Shown: positions 9,209 through 18,618, counted from the first letter of the stretch. The stretch is 64,000 bases of DNA from Novosphingobium guangzhouense (GCF_002896965.1 NZ_LYMM01000032.1:17366-81365), one strand, 5' to 3'. Numbers and translations are program-made. Notes: generated from the sequence alone by a model not told the origin.

Positions 9209-10246
9209 ATGACATTGGGCAAGATTTCCATTGGTGCAGGAAGGGCTTACAAGGCCCTTGGACTATCCCTCTGTGGGGCCCTCGCCAGCGTGTTGACTTT
9301 CGCCGCACCCGGCTTTGCGCAGGAAGCTGCCGCTCCTTCCGCCGGAAGTTATACCCCGATGAAGCCGACGCCGGGCGTCGGCATGCCGGTGGACGGCGGC
9401 ATCAACATCCAGCAGCAGTTCTCGCCCACGGGTGAATATGGCGAATGGCTGCACCACGGCCTGCTGTGGATCTGCCTTGTCATCTCGCTGTTCGTGCTGG
9501 CCCTGCTCGCGATCGTCATCGTGCGCTTCAACCGCCGCGCCAATCCGGTGCCGTCGAAGACCAGCCACAATACGATCCTCGAAGTGGTGTGGACGCTGGC
9601 GCCGGTGCTTATCCTGATCGGCATCGCGGTCCCCTCGATCGACCTCATCGCCAAGCAGTACAAGCCCGCACCCAAGACCGCGCTGACCATCAAGGTCACC
9701 GGCAACCAGTGGTTCTGGACGTATGGCTACCCGGACAACGGCGACTTCGAGGTGATCTCGAACATGCTGAATATCCCCGGCCAGCCGACGATCAACAATG
9801 GCGTGCGCGAAGTCGGATCGAAGCCCTGGGACGGTCCTTCGCACCTTGAGGTGGACAACCGCATGGTCGTTCCCGCCGGTGAGCCGATCCGCCTGCAGAT
9901 CACCGCCGCCGACGTGATCCACTCGTTTGCGGTGCCCTCGCTGTGGTTCAAGCTGGATGCCGTGCCCGGCCGTATCAACGAGAAGGTTCTCTTCATCGAA
10001 AAGCCGGGTGTCTATTACGGGCAGTGCTCCGAACTGTGCGGCGCCAAGCATGGTTACATGCCGATCGCGGTCGAAGCCCTGCCGCGTGACAAGTACAACG
10101 CCTGGGTCCTGACCCATGCCGGTGGCGCGATCGACGGGCAAAAGCCCGCGGCCGAAGCTGCCCCCGCCGCTGCGGCTACTGCCGCCGCTCCCGCCGCAGA
10201 CGCTTCCGAAGCGCCTGCAGGCGAAGCGACCGCCGAAGCCGAATAA
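9209..10246 (+). CDS. coxB: cytochrome c oxidase subunit II
   Basis: Carries the CuA centre that accepts electrons from cytochrome c. A cleavable signal (to about AAPGFAQE) and two membrane helices (about 85-110 and 130-150) precede the periplasmic cupredoxin domain. The CuA ligands are visible as VIHSF and, further on, [13 protein letters not shown] (C-x3-C-x3-H-x2-M). ATG at 9209 is chosen as it begins the signal peptide. The last ~40 residues are an Ala/Pro/Glu-rich extension after the conserved domain. First gene of the cox operon; its promoter must lie in the spacer shared with pyrE. Confidence 0.97.
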   Translation: MTLGKISIGAGRAYKALGLSLCGALASVLTFAAPGFAQEAAAPSAGSYTPMKPTPGVGMPVDGGINIQQQFSPTGEYGEWLHHGLLWICLVISLFVLALLAIVIVRFNRRANPVPSKTSHNTILEVVWTLAPVLILIGIAVPSIDLIAKQYKPAPKTALTIKVTGNQWFWTYGYPDNGDFEVISNMLNIPGQPTINNGVREVGSKPWDGPSHLEVDNRMVVPAGEPIRLQITAADVIHSFAVPSLWFKLDAVPGRINEKVLFIEKPGVYYGQCSELCGAKHGYMPIAVEALPRDKYNAWVLTHAGGAIDGQKPAAEAAPAAAATAAAPAADASEAPAGEATAEAE

Positions 10247-10275
10247 TAGCGACACGAGAGGACAGGGTCCCCACC

Positions 10276-11964
10276 ATGGCAACCACCGCTGACCACTTCC
10301 AGGCTCACCCAGAAGACCACGGCCACCACCACGACGCCGAACACAAGCCCGCGTTCTTCGCGCGCTGGTTCATGTCCACCAACCACAAGGACATCGGCAC
10401 GATGTACCTGATCTTCGCGATCATCGCGGGGATCGTGGGTGGTGCCTTCTCGGGCATGATGCGTGTCGAGTTGAACGAGCCCGGCATCCAGTATCTCGAT
10501 ACGTTCGCCCGCTGGTTCGGTGCGGTGAACCCGGATTTCAACACCACGCTGCACACCTGGAACGTGCTCATCACCGCGCACGGCCTGATCATGGTGTTCT
10601 TCATGGTGATGCCCGCGATCATCGGCGGCTTCGGCAACTGGTTCGTGCCGATCATGATCGGCGCGCCGGACATGGCGTTCCCGCGCATGAACAACATTTC
10701 GTTCTGGCTGACGGTTGCGGGCTTCTGCTCGCTGCTGTGCTCCGCCTTCGTACCGGGCGGCACGGGTAACGGCGCGGGCACCGGCTGGACGGTCTATGCC
10801 CCGCTGTCGACCAGCGGTTCGCCCGGACCTGCGGTGGACTTCGGCATCTTCGCGCTGCACCTTGCCGGTGCGGGCTCGATCATGGGCGCGATCAACTTCA
10901 TCACCACCATCTTCAACATGCGCGCGCCGGGGATGACCATCCACAAGATGCCGCTGTTCGTGTGGTCGGTGCTGGTGACCGCGTTCCTGCTGCTGCTGTC
11001 GCTGCCGGTCCTTGCTGCCGCGATCACCATGCTGCTGACCGACCGCAATTTCGGCACGACCTTCTTCGACGCTTCGGGCGGCGGGGACCCGGTGCTTTAC
11101 CAGCACCTGTTCTGGTTCTTCGGCCACCCCGAAGTCTACATCATGATCCTGCCGGGCTTCGGCATCATCTCGCAGATCATTTCGACCTTCTCGAAGAAGC
11201 CGGTGTTCGGCTACCTCGGCATGGCTTACGCTATGGTCGCGATCGGTGTGGTGGGCTTCATCGTGTGGGCGCACCACATGTATGCCACCGGGCTTTCGGT
11301 AAACACGAAGATGTACTTCACCGCCGCCACCATGGTCATCGCGGTGCCGACCGGCGTGAAGATCTTCTCGTGGATCGCAACGATGTGGGGCGGGTCGGTT
11401 GAATTCAAGTCGCCGATGGTCTGGGCGATGGGCTTCATCTTCCTGTTCACCGTTGGCGGTGTCACCGGCGTCTACCTTGCCAACGGCGGCATCGACGACG
11501 TGGTGCACGACACTTACTTCGTCGTCGCACACTTCCACTACGTCCTCTCGCTGGGTGCGGTGACGGCGCTCTTCGCCGGGTTCTATTACTGGTTCCCGAA
11601 GATGAGCGGCCGGATGCATTCGGAATTCCTGTCGCACGTCCACTTCTGGATCTTCTTCGTGGGCGTGAACATGATCTTCTTCCCGATGCACTTCCTGGGT
11701 CTGCAGGGCATGCCGCGTCGCTATCCGGACTATGCGGAAGCCTATACGCACTGGAACCACATCGCGACCGTGGGCTACATGGTGATGGCCGCCAGCCTCG
11801 TGGTCTGGTTCATCAACATCGCCTACGCTTACATCGCGGGCAAGAAGGCCGAAGACAACTATTGGGGCGAAGGCGCAACCACGCTGGAGTGGACGCTGAC
11901 CAGCCCGCCGCCGTTCCACCAGTTCGAAACCCTTCCCGTGATCGGCGAGACGGTGCACCACTGA
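10276..11964 (+). CDS. coxA: cytochrome c oxidase subunit I (aa3-type)
   Basis: Catalytic subunit with low-spin haem a and the haem a3-CuB site, twelve helices. Diagnostic stretches: [12 protein letters not shown] at the first helix, [12 protein letters not shown] (haem a His), [21 protein letters not shown] with the D-channel Asp, [17 protein letters not shown] (CuB His and the cross-linked Tyr), and [18 protein letters not shown] with the paired haem ligands. The presence of GHPEVY places it in the A-type oxidases. Length 562. It starts 29 bases after coxB and is followed by a nested hairpin before ctaB. Confidence 0.98.
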   Translation: MATTADHFQAHPEDHGHHHDAEHKPAFFARWFMSTNHKDIGTMYLIFAIIAGIVGGAFSGMMRVELNEPGIQYLDTFARWFGAVNPDFNTTLHTWNVLITAHGLIMVFFMVMPAIIGGFGNWFVPIMIGAPDMAFPRMNNISFWLTVAGFCSLLCSAFVPGGTGNGAGTGWTVYAPLSTSGSPGPAVDFGIFALHLAGAGSIMGAINFITTIFNMRAPGMTIHKMPLFVWSVLVTAFLLLLSLPVLAAAITMLLTDRNFGTTFFDASGGGDPVLYQHLFWFFGHPEVYIMILPGFGIISQIISTFSKKPVFGYLGMAYAMVAIGVVGFIVWAHHMYATGLSVNTKMYFTAATMVIAVPTGVKIFSWIATMWGGSVEFKSPMVWAMGFIFLFTVGGVTGVYLANGGIDDVVHDTYFVVAHFHYVLSLGAVTALFAGFYYWFPKMSGRMHSEFLSHVHFWIFFVGVNMIFFPMHFLGLQGMPRRYPDYAEAYTHWNHIATVGYMVMAASLVVWFINIAYAYIAGKKAEDNYWGEGATTLEWTLTSPPPFHQFETLPVIGETVHH

Positions 11965-11970
11965 TCCCCT

Positions 11971-12002
11971 GCGACCGTTCCGGAACTGTCCGGGGCGGTC
12001 GC
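11971..12002 (+). terminator. nested hairpin between coxA and ctaB (attenuator or RNA stabiliser candidate)
   Basis: Seven bases after the coxA stop, GCGACCG (11971-11977) pairs with CGGTCGC (11996-12002), and inside it CCGGA (11980-11984) pairs with TCCGG (11989-11993). The two stems stack with two-base bulges each side. No U-run follows, so it may act as an RNA-stability element or partial attenuator rather than a full terminator. Confidence 0.5.
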
Positions 12003-12076
12003 TAACTTTACCCGCATGGGGCTGTGACGTTCTGGCACTCGCCTGAATCATTCCCCAGGTGTATGGGCGGCCCATC

Positions 12077-13015
12077 ATGACCCCCACGAATTCGATTCCC
12101 CCTTCGCGGGCAGCGGCCGCTCCGGCCCCCGCAGACTGGCGCGATCTTTTCGCGCTGACCAAGCCGCGCGTGATGAGCCTGGTGATCTTTACCGGCCTGT
12201 GCGGCATGCTTGCCGCGCCGGTCGGCATCCATCCCGTGCTGGGCTTCACCGCCATCCTGTGCATCGCCATGGGGGCAGGGGGCGCTGCCGCGCTCAACCA
12301 GTGGTGGGAGGCCGACCTTGACGCCGGGATGAAGCGAACCGCCAATCGCCCGTTGCCGCAAGGCCGCCTCGATCGTACCACGGCGCGTGACTTCGCAGGC
12401 GTGCTTTGCGCCGCGTCGGTTTTCCTGATGGGCTTTGCGATCAGCTGGCTGGCTGCGGCGATCCTTGCGATATCGATCGTCTACTACGCGGTCGTCTATA
12501 CCATCTGGCTCAAGCCGCGGACCCCGCAGAACATCGTGATCGGCGGCGGCGCGGGCGCGTTTCCGCCGCTGATCGGCTGGATCGCGGCGACTGGACATAT
12601 CACGCCCATGCCGGTCGTGCTCTTCGCGATCATCTTCTTCTGGACGCCGCCACACTTCTGGGCGCTGGCCCTGTTCGTGAAGACCGATTACGCCAAGGTC
12701 GGCATTCCGATGATGCCGGTCGTCGCCGGAGAGCGCGCCACCCGCCGCCAGATCCTGATCTATGCGATCCTGCTCCTGCCGCTGAGCGCATTGCCCTGGT
12801 GGCTGCCGGGCGACGAGCATGCCGGTGCGATCTACGGTGTCTGCGCGTTGCTGCTGTCGGGCGTGTTCCTTGCGCTTTCGATTCGTGTCGGCCTGCGGAC
12901 CCGCACTGGCGATGACGATGCCATGAAGCCGGAAAAGCAGCTTTTCGCCTATTCCGTGCTTTATCTGTTCGCGCTGTTTGCCGCGCTGGTCGTCGACCGC
13001 TACATTCCGCTTTAA
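12077..13015 (+). CDS. ctaB: protohaem IX farnesyltransferase (haem o synthase)
   Basis: UbiA-superfamily membrane prenyltransferase that adds a farnesyl group to haem b, giving the haem o precursor of haem a for the oxidase encoded alongside. The Asp-rich motif is [24 protein letters not shown] (about 74-97), with a second conserved region near [19 protein letters not shown]. Nine membrane helices are expected. The ATG at 12077 is chosen; a GTG six codons earlier is possible. It ends 10 bases before the next small gene, which has a strong AAGGAG site. Confidence 0.96.
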   Translation: MTPTNSIPPSRAAAAPAPADWRDLFALTKPRVMSLVIFTGLCGMLAAPVGIHPVLGFTAILCIAMGAGGAAALNQWWEADLDAGMKRTANRPLPQGRLDRTTARDFAGVLCAASVFLMGFAISWLAAAILAISIVYYAVVYTIWLKPRTPQNIVIGGGAGAFPPLIGWIAATGHITPMPVVLFAIIFFWTPPHFWALALFVKTDYAKVGIPMMPVVAGERATRRQILIYAILLLPLSALPWWLPGDEHAGAIYGVCALLLSGVFLALSIRVGLRTRTGDDDAMKPEKQLFAYSVLYLFALFAALVVDRYIPL

Positions 13016-13025
13016 GGAGAGCAGG

Positions 13026-13166
13026 ATGACCAAGTCGCCAAAGAATGCGCTGAAAGAACCCAGAACTTTCGAAGAGATCCGCCGCAGCCGCAATCGCGTG
13101 TTGGCCCTGAGCCTTGCCGGGTTCGTAATCCTGGTATTCTTCATCTCCATCGCGAAGATGGGGTGA
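13026..13166 (+). CDS. 46-residue single-pass membrane protein of the cox operon
   Basis: A very small protein: a charged N-terminal half (KSPKNALKEPRTFEEIRRSR) followed by one membrane helix (about 24-42, VLALSLAGFVILVFFISIA) and a short KMG tail. It has a strong ribosome site (AAGGAGAGCAGG) ahead of the ATG, and its TGA overlaps the ctaG ATG as TGATG, so it is translated and coupled. Proteins of this size between ctaB and ctaG occur in other alphaproteobacterial oxidase operons (CoxF-like), with an assembly role suggested. Function here is inferred from position only. Confidence 0.85.
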   Translation: MTKSPKNALKEPRTFEEIRRSRNRVLALSLAGFVILVFFISIAKMG

Positions 13167-13744
13167 TGGCGGCACCGCGCTCCAACCGGAAGGTCGCGCT
13201 GACGGCCGCTTCGGCGGCGCTGGCAATGCTGGGGCTGGGTTTTGCGTCGGTGCCGCTCTACCGCATCTTTTGTCAGGTGACCGGCTACGGCGGCACCACG
13301 CAGCGCGCGGACGAAGCCAAGGCGGCGACCGTGCAGGATAGCGGCCACACGATATCGATCCGCTTCGACGCCAATGTCGAACGCGACATGCCCTGGCAGT
13401 TCAAGCCGCTTCAGCGCACCGATACCGTATCGATAGGTGCGCGCGACATGGCGCTGTTCTGGGCGAAGAACGACAGCGACAAGACCGTCACCGGAACTGC
13501 CAGCTTCAACGTGGAGCCGGAACAGGCTGCGCGCTACTTCAACAAGATCCAGTGCTTCTGCTTCACCGAGCAGACGCTGAAGCCGGGTGAAGAAGTGCGC
13601 ATGCCGGTCCTCTATTACGTCGATCCGGCGATCCTGACCGACCCGGACAACAAGGACGTGCAGCAGATCACGCTGAGCTACACCTTCCACGTGACGCGGG
13701 TGGAGGATGCAAAGGCACTGGACCATCCGCGAGCGGGCAGTTAA
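13166..13744 (+). CDS. ctaG: cytochrome c oxidase assembly protein CtaG (Cox11)
   Basis: Copper chaperone that delivers Cu to the CuB site of subunit I. One N-terminal membrane anchor (about 9-30, ending LYRIFCQVTGYGG) is followed by an Ig-like periplasmic domain. The Cu motif CFCF is present in FNKIQCFCFTEQTLKPGE, and YYVDPAI and ITLSYTFH close the domain, all canonical. Length 192. Its ATG overlaps the TGA of the 46-residue gene. 84 bases separate it from coxC. Confidence 0.97.
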   Translation: MAAPRSNRKVALTAASAALAMLGLGFASVPLYRIFCQVTGYGGTTQRADEAKAATVQDSGHTISIRFDANVERDMPWQFKPLQRTDTVSIGARDMALFWAKNDSDKTVTGTASFNVEPEQAARYFNKIQCFCFTEQTLKPGEEVRMPVLYYVDPAILTDPDNKDVQQITLSYTFHVTRVEDAKALDHPRAGS

Positions 13745-13828
13745 GCGAAGTACCAAGAACCGTCGGCCATGAATAATAATCGGGCGGCAGACGGCATGTG
13801 AGATTGGATGAACGGGGAAGAAGGCACC

Positions 13829-14650
13829 ATGGCAGGTACGAAGAACCACGATTACCACATTCTTCCGCCCGACATCGCGCCGCTGGCGACGACGATCGGG
13901 GCCTTCGTGTTCACTTCCGGCATGGTGCTGTTCATGCATGACATGCCCGGCGGCGCGTTCGTGCCCTGGGCCGGCCTTGCCATCCTGCTCGCCTCGATGT
14001 TCATGTGGTTCTCCAAGATCGTCAAGGAAGCGCACGCCGGCGATCACACGCCGGTCGTCCAGCTTCACCAGCGCTACGGCATGATCCTGTTCATCGCTTC
14101 TGAAGTGATGTTCTTCGTCGGCTGGTTCTGGGCATTCTTCGACTTTTCGCTGTTCCCTTCCGAACTGGCGGACGTCATCGGCGGGCAATGGCCGCCCAAG
14201 GCGATCGAGGCGGTGATGGACCCCTTCGCGCTGCCGCTGCTCAACACGCTGATCCTGCTGTGTTCCGGCACTACCGTCACCTGGGCGCACCATTCGTTGA
14301 TCCACGGCGATCGCGAAGGGCTCAAGAAGGGGCTGTGGGCGACGATCCTGCTGGGCGCGCTGTTCTCGTGCATTCAGGCCTACGAATACATGCATGCTCC
14401 GTTCGGCTTCGGCGGCAACACCTATAGCTCGGCGTTCTACATGGCGACCGGGTTCCACGGCTTCCACGTGATCGTCGGCACGATCATGCTGATCGTCTGC
14501 CTCAAGCGCACCTACAACGGCGACTTCACCCCGCGCCAGCACTTCGGCTTCGAAGCGGCGGCATGGTACTGGCACTTCGTCGACGTGGTTTGGCTGTTCC
14601 TCTTCGTTGCGGTCTACATCTGGGGCGGCTGGGGTTACCCAACTCACTGA
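13829..14650 (+). CDS. coxC: cytochrome c oxidase subunit III
   Basis: Seven-helix subunit that stabilises the oxidase core. It starts MAGTKNHDYHILPPDIAP and has the conserved ASEVMFFVGWFWAFFDFSL, TLILLCSGTTVTWAHHSL, FYMATGFHGFHVIVGT and the C-terminal AAWYWHFVDVVWLFLFVAVYIWGG. The ATG at 13829 lies five bases after GAAGAAGG, better than an ATG seven codons earlier. Length 273. It closes the operon: a strong terminator follows 21 bases later. Confidence 0.98.
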   Translation: MAGTKNHDYHILPPDIAPLATTIGAFVFTSGMVLFMHDMPGGAFVPWAGLAILLASMFMWFSKIVKEAHAGDHTPVVQLHQRYGMILFIASEVMFFVGWFWAFFDFSLFPSELADVIGGQWPPKAIEAVMDPFALPLLNTLILLCSGTTVTWAHHSLIHGDREGLKKGLWATILLGALFSCIQAYEYMHAPFGFGGNTYSSAFYMATGFHGFHVIVGTIMLIVCLKRTYNGDFTPRQHFGFEAAAWYWHFVDVVWLFLFVAVYIWGGWGYPTH

Positions 14651-14671
14651 TCGAACAGATCGTTCATTCCG

Positions 14672-14705
14672 AAAAGGCAGCCGAAGACCGCTTCGGCTGC
14701 CTTTT
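14672..14705 (+). terminator. intrinsic terminator after coxC
   Basis: A perfect 15-bp inverted repeat (14672-14686 against 14691-14705; AAAAGGCAGCCGAAG and its complement) with a four-base loop, ending in a T-run. It is the cleanest terminator in the window and marks the end of the oxidase operon ahead of SURF1. Confidence 0.9.
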
Positions 14706-14738
14706 TCGTATCCGGCCATTTTCGCATCGGGACCTGAC

Positions 14739-15293
14739 ATGCGCCGCATCCCCGTCTTCGCGACCCTGATCGTCCTCGCCGCCGTGGCGGTGATGATCGC
14801 GATGGGCTTCTGGCAACTGCGCCGTCTTCACGAGAAGGAAGCGCTGCTGGCCCACTATGCCGCCGCGCAGAAGAACCCGGCGTTCGTCGAGTGGACATCC
14901 CGAGGTGTCGGCGCCGATCTCCTCTATCGCCGTGCTCACCTGATGTGTTCGACGATCGGGGAGCGCAGCAGCATTGCCGGAAACAACGCCAACGGCGAGC
15001 CCGGAGTCGCTCAGACGGCGCAATGCACGCTGCCGGGCGGAGGCCGTGCGCTGGTTGTGATGGGCTGGTCGCTCCAGCCCAACGCCGGAGCATGGCAGGG
15101 CGGAGAGATCACGGGCATGATCGCTCCCGGCCCGCGTCTCGTAGCGATGCCCGCTGTCGGGGGGCTGGAGGAGAACGCGATTCCCGATCCGGCAGACTTG
15201 CCGAACAACCACTTGTCCTATGCAGGGCAGTGGTTCTTCTTCGCGGCAACGGCTTTGGTGATCTACTTTCTGGCGCTCAGGAGGAGGAAGTAG
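14739..15293 (+). CDS. SURF1 family cytochrome oxidase biogenesis protein
   Basis: Membrane protein that helps insert haem a into subunit I. Two terminal helices bracket a periplasmic domain: the first ends GFWQLRRLHEK, the typical SURF1 start, and the last is SYAGQWFFFAATALVIYFLALRRRK, with the conserved NNHLSYAGQWF. At 184 residues it is shorter than the usual ~240, the loss being in the middle domain. It lies just past the cox terminator, so it needs readthrough or its own promoter. Confidence 0.92.
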   Translation: MRRIPVFATLIVLAAVAVMIAMGFWQLRRLHEKEALLAHYAAAQKNPAFVEWTSRGVGADLLYRRAHLMCSTIGERSSIAGNNANGEPGVAQTAQCTLPGGGRALVVMGWSLQPNAGAWQGGEITGMIAPGPRLVAMPAVGGLEENAIPDPADLPNNHLSYAGQWFFFAATALVIYFLALRRRK

Positions 15294-15299
15294 GAAGTG

Positions 15300-15473
15300 C
15301 TGGGGCCCCTATACCTTTGGCGCCCCAGACCCCTTAACCGTCGAGATCACGCGCGCAGCCTCCTCCCGCGCCGACGGAGAGCCGGGAGACTAATAGCCTG
15401 CGGCGCAATGTGGGACTGAGGCTGCTGCACGCCCGACGACGACAGTATGGGGGTCTGGGGCAATGGCCCCAGA
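15300..15473. repeat. paired GC-rich palindromic repeats upstream of thrC
   Basis: Two palindromes flank this spacer. CTGGGGC (15300-15306) faces GCCCCAG (15322-15328), and TCTGGGGC (15454-15461) faces GCCCCAGA (15466-15473) across a four-base loop. In addition GCCCCAGACCCC (15322-15333) is a perfect 12-bp inverted match to 15450-15461. The spacer holds no gene; it looks like a small dispersed palindromic element with two inverted ends. Confidence 0.7.
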
Positions 15474-15542
15474 TTCATTTCTTTCCCTCTTCGACCCCTT
15501 CACGCTCTTTTCATTTCCCGCCTTCACGGCTAACCGCGCCCG

Positions 15543-16946
15543 ATGGACTATATCAGCACCCGCGGCAGCGCTCCGGCGCTTGATTTCGAAGGCGCGACGC
15601 TTGCCGGCCTCGCATCGGATGGTGGCCTTTACGTTCCGCGTGAGTGGCCGCGCTTTTCGGCCGAGGAAATCGCGAGCTGGGCAGGACTTCCCTATGCGCA
15701 GCTGGCCGCCAAGGTCATGGCGCCGTTCGTTGCGGGCAGCCTGACGGAAGAGCGCCTGCTGGAGCTGACCACGGCAGCTTACGGCCGCTTCGCGCATGAC
15801 GCGGTGACGCCGCTCAAGCAGCTTGATTCGCAGCAGTGGTTGCTGGAACTGTTCCACGGGCCCACCCTGGCGTTCAAGGACGTGGCGCTGCAACTGCTGG
15901 GCCTGCTGTTCGAGGAGTTCCTTGGTCGTTCGGATCGCAACCTGACGATCGTGGGCGCGACTTCGGGCGATACCGGGTCGGCCGCGATCGACGCGGTGGC
16001 GGGGCGCGCGAAGGTGGACATCTTCATGCTCCACCCCAAGGGCCGCGTTTCGGACGTGCAGCGTCGCCAGATGACCACGGTGCTGGCGCCCAACGTGCAC
16101 AATCTTGCGCTGGAAAACGCCAACTTCGACGATGCGCAGGCGATCGTGAAGCGTGTGTTCAACGATCATAGCATGACTGACCGCTTCGCCATCGGCGCGG
16201 TGAACTCGATCAACTGGGCGCGCCTGATGGCGCAGGTGGTCTACTATTTCGCGGCCGGGCTGCAACTGGGTGCGCCGCATCGCAAGGTCGCGTTCTCGGT
16301 CCCGACCGGCAACTTCGGCGACGTCTTTGCCGGCTATGTCGCAGCACAGATGGGCCTCCCGGTCGAGAAGCTGATCGTCGCCACCAACGTGAACGACATT
16401 CTGCACCGCGCGCTGGCCGATGGCGATTACTCGCAAGGCACGGTCACGCCCACCGCTGCGCCGTCGATGGACATTCAGGTGTCGTCGAACTTCGAGCGCC
16501 TGCTGTTCGATCTTGGCGGGCGTGACGGCAAGGCTCTGGCCGAGCAGATGGCCGGCTTCGAAGCCACGAAGGCAATGCAGCTGACCAACGCGCAGCGTGA
16601 AGGCGCGTCGGCGCTGTTTGCGTCGGCGCGCGCCGATGCGGACGAGATGGCATCGACTATCCGCTGGGCCTATGAGGCGACCGGCGAGCTGATTGATCCG
16701 CACACCGCTTGCGGCCTGTTCGCGGCGCGCACCGCCGGCATCGATGCGGGCGTCCCCGTGGTTACGCTGGCGACCGCGCACCCCGCCAAGTTCCCCGAAG
16801 CGGTCGAGCGCGCCACCGGCCAGCGCCCAAGCCTGCCCGCGCGCGTCGGCGACCTGTTCGAGCGTGAGGAAAAGTACGAAACGCTGCCCGGCACTTTCGA
16901 GGCCGTGACCGGGTTCGTGGCGGCGCACGCTGCGCCGAAGGTCTGA
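15543..16946 (+). CDS. thrC: threonine synthase
   Basis: PLP enzyme turning O-phosphohomoserine into threonine. It opens MDYISTRGSAPALDFEGATLAG, as in the class II type, with the PLP lysine K112 in HGPTLAFKDVALQLLG, the phosphate/PLP loop TSGDTGSAAIDAV, and FSVPTGNFGDVFAGY. Length 467 fits. No clear ribosome site precedes the ATG. Its TGA overlaps the next ATG (TGATG), so the methyltransferase is co-translated. Confidence 0.97.
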   Translation: MDYISTRGSAPALDFEGATLAGLASDGGLYVPREWPRFSAEEIASWAGLPYAQLAAKVMAPFVAGSLTEERLLELTTAAYGRFAHDAVTPLKQLDSQQWLLELFHGPTLAFKDVALQLLGLLFEEFLGRSDRNLTIVGATSGDTGSAAIDAVAGRAKVDIFMLHPKGRVSDVQRRQMTTVLAPNVHNLALENANFDDAQAIVKRVFNDHSMTDRFAIGAVNSINWARLMAQVVYYFAAGLQLGAPHRKVAFSVPTGNFGDVFAGYVAAQMGLPVEKLIVATNVNDILHRALADGDYSQGTVTPTAAPSMDIQVSSNFERLLFDLGGRDGKALAEQMAGFEATKAMQLTNAQREGASALFASARADADEMASTIRWAYEATGELIDPHTACGLFAARTAGIDAGVPVVTLATAHPAKFPEAVERATGQRPSLPARVGDLFEREEKYETLPGTFEAVTGFVAAHAAPKV

Positions 16947-17833
16947 TGGCTCAGCTTGTCACCCAGCCGCTGATCCTCGCCGGAGAGGGTTGGGCGGATT
17001 ACGGACTTGTCGATTCGGGACACGGCCGCAAGCTGGAGCGCTATGGCGACTACCGCTTCGTGCGCCCCGAACCGCAGGCGATGTGGACCCCGCGTAGCGA
17101 GCATTGGGACGCGCATGGCGAATTCGTGCCCGGTTCGGACGAGGACGGCGGCGGCAGGTGGCAGTTCGACAAGGCGGTGCCGCGCGACGGCTGGCCGCTG
17201 GCATGGAACGAGGTTTCGTTCACAGCGCAGTGCACGCCTTTCCGCCACCTCGGGTTCTTCCCGGACATGGCGCCGGTGTGGGACTGGATGCGTGAAATGC
17301 TGGCCGGTCGTACGGACGCCAGCACTATGAACCTGTTCGGCTATACCGGCGTCGGCACGCTGGCGCTTTCCGCGCATGGTCCGGTGACGCACGTGGATGC
17401 GTCCAAGAAGTCGGTCGCTCAGGCGCGCGAGAATGCCGCGCTGGCGGGGTTGCAGGACCGTCCGGTGCGCTGGATGATCGACGATGCCGCGAAGTTCGCC
17501 GCGCGCGAGGTTCGCCGTGGCAAGCGCTATGACGGCATCATCCTTGATCCGCCCAAGTTCGGACGCGGGCCGACCGGCGAGACATGGCGGCTGGAAGAGC
17601 ATCTTCCCGGCCTGCTTGCCGATTGCCGCAAGCTGCTCGATGCCGACAGCCGGTTCCTGTTTCTGACGGTCTATGCCGTGCGCATGTCCTCGCTGGCGCT
17701 GGCCGGGCTGATGGAGGAACTCTTCGCCGGGCTGCCCGGCAAGATCGAGCACGGCGACTTGTCGGTGCGTGAGGACGAAGAGGGCAGACTGCTGCCGACC
17801 GCGATCTTTGCGCGCTGGTCGAATCCCGAGTAG
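16946..17833 (+). CDS. class I SAM-dependent methyltransferase (RlmI-like C-terminal type)
   Basis: A 295-residue methyltransferase. The first ~110 residues form a beta-rich front; the SAM domain starts near MNLFGYTGVGTLALSAHG (motif I), followed by THVDASKKSVAQARENA (acidic loop) and the catalytic ILDPPKFGRGP, typical of rRNA cytosine-5 methyltransferases of the RlmI/RlmK type. No PUA domain is seen at the N-terminus, so it is not a full RlmI. The RNA or protein target is not known. Overlaps the thrC stop by one base. Confidence 0.85.
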   Translation: MAQLVTQPLILAGEGWADYGLVDSGHGRKLERYGDYRFVRPEPQAMWTPRSEHWDAHGEFVPGSDEDGGGRWQFDKAVPRDGWPLAWNEVSFTAQCTPFRHLGFFPDMAPVWDWMREMLAGRTDASTMNLFGYTGVGTLALSAHGPVTHVDASKKSVAQARENAALAGLQDRPVRWMIDDAAKFAAREVRRGKRYDGIILDPPKFGRGPTGETWRLEEHLPGLLADCRKLLDADSRFLFLTVYAVRMSSLALAGLMEELFAGLPGKIEHGDLSVREDEEGRLLPTAIFARWSNPE

Positions 17834-17905
17834 TCGCATTTCGCATTTTTTCGAGTCCGGAGCGACGTTCCACTTCCTCGAAAATGCTTTAAAGCCGCCC
17901 CCATC

Positions 17906-18277
17906 ATGGCCGATTCGCTGATCCTTGAAGTTGCCGATTTCGAGCAGGATGTCCTTACCGGCATCTACTCGGAAGAAACCGGCAAACCGCAGCCCCTGCG
18001 TTTCACCATCACGGTGAAGCTTAAGCCTGCGGACCACTACGCCCCCGACACGCCGCTGACGGCGAGCAAGAACTACATGGACCTCAAGTTCGCGGCGTCC
18101 GAAGCGCTGCCGCAGGGGGTCCATTTCAAGTTGATCGAGGCAGTTGCCGATCACGTGTGCGAAACCCTGTTCCTGCAGGACGATCGGGTAGAGGCGGTGA
18201 CGGTCAAGATCGTCAAGCTGGCGCTGACCGAGGCCAACGAACTGATCGGCATGACCCTGACGCGCGAACGCCGTTGA
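17906..18277 (+). CDS. folB: dihydroneopterin aldolase
   Basis: Tunnel-fold enzyme that splits 7,8-dihydroneopterin in folate synthesis. The catalytic Glu region is LTGIYSEETGKPQ (about 18-30) and the conserved terminal strand VKIVKLALTEANELIGM supplies the catalytic Lys. Length 123 is usual. It heads a five-gene coupled run; its TGA overlaps the next gene's TTG start. Confidence 0.92.
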   Translation: MADSLILEVADFEQDVLTGIYSEETGKPQPLRFTITVKLKPADHYAPDTPLTASKNYMDLKFAASEALPQGVHFKLIEAVADHVCETLFLQDDRVEAVTVKIVKLALTEANELIGMTLTRERR

Positions 18278-18618
18278 ACGAATTGCTCCATCTCGGGCCG
18301 CTGTCGGACGATGCGCTTGAGGCTGCGGCCGATTTCCACGCCCGCCTGCTGCCGGGGATCGAGGCGACGCTTTCGGGCGGGGCCGATCCGCTGACGCTGG
18401 TGTTCCTGCCCGCCGCTTACGAGCATCGCGCCTGGCGCCTTGCCGCCGTGCAGGGGCTTGCCCGCCGCTTCGCGCCTTCGCGCGTCAATGCGGTGGAGAG
18501 CGACGAGCGTGACGCGGTGGCCGCCGCACAGCGCTGGCTCGATGGTGCGGGCGGTGTGACGGGACAATTACTACCGCTCAATGGAACTGGTGCGGGCGGA
18601 GTGCTATATCCGTCGTAA
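18274..18618 (+). CDS. 114-residue fragment-like protein resembling the C-terminal end of a short-chain dehydrogenase
   Basis: Starts with TTG overlapping the folB TGA (TTGA) and ends in TAATG shared with the moaA start, so it is coupled on both sides and probably translated. No catalytic Tyr-x3-Lys is seen: the equivalent stretch reads AYEHRAWRLAAVQGLARRF. The later SRVNAV and GGVTGQLLPLNG correspond to the conserved RVNAV and VTGQ-x-LPVDGG of classical short-chain dehydrogenases, and the N-terminal NAD-binding half is absent. So it looks like a truncated Rossmann remnant kept in a pterin/molybdopterin gene run. Function is unknown. Confidence 0.75.
   Translation: MNELLHLGPLSDDALEAAADFHARLLPGIEATLSGGADPLTLVFLPAAYEHRAWRLAAVQGLARRFAPSRVNAVESDERDAVAAAQRWLDGAGGVTGQLLPLNGTGAGGVLYPS

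Noticed and set aside
10054..12381. 775-residue open frame opposite coxA
   Set aside because: Shadow of coxA; composition unlike a protein.
12008..14749. 913-residue open frame opposite ctaB, ctaG and coxC
   Set aside because: Arg/His-rich shadow of confirmed oxidase genes.
15294..15542. Possible threonine leader or riboswitch ahead of thrC
   Set aside because: No leader peptide with Thr/Ile run; the palindromes look like a repeat element.
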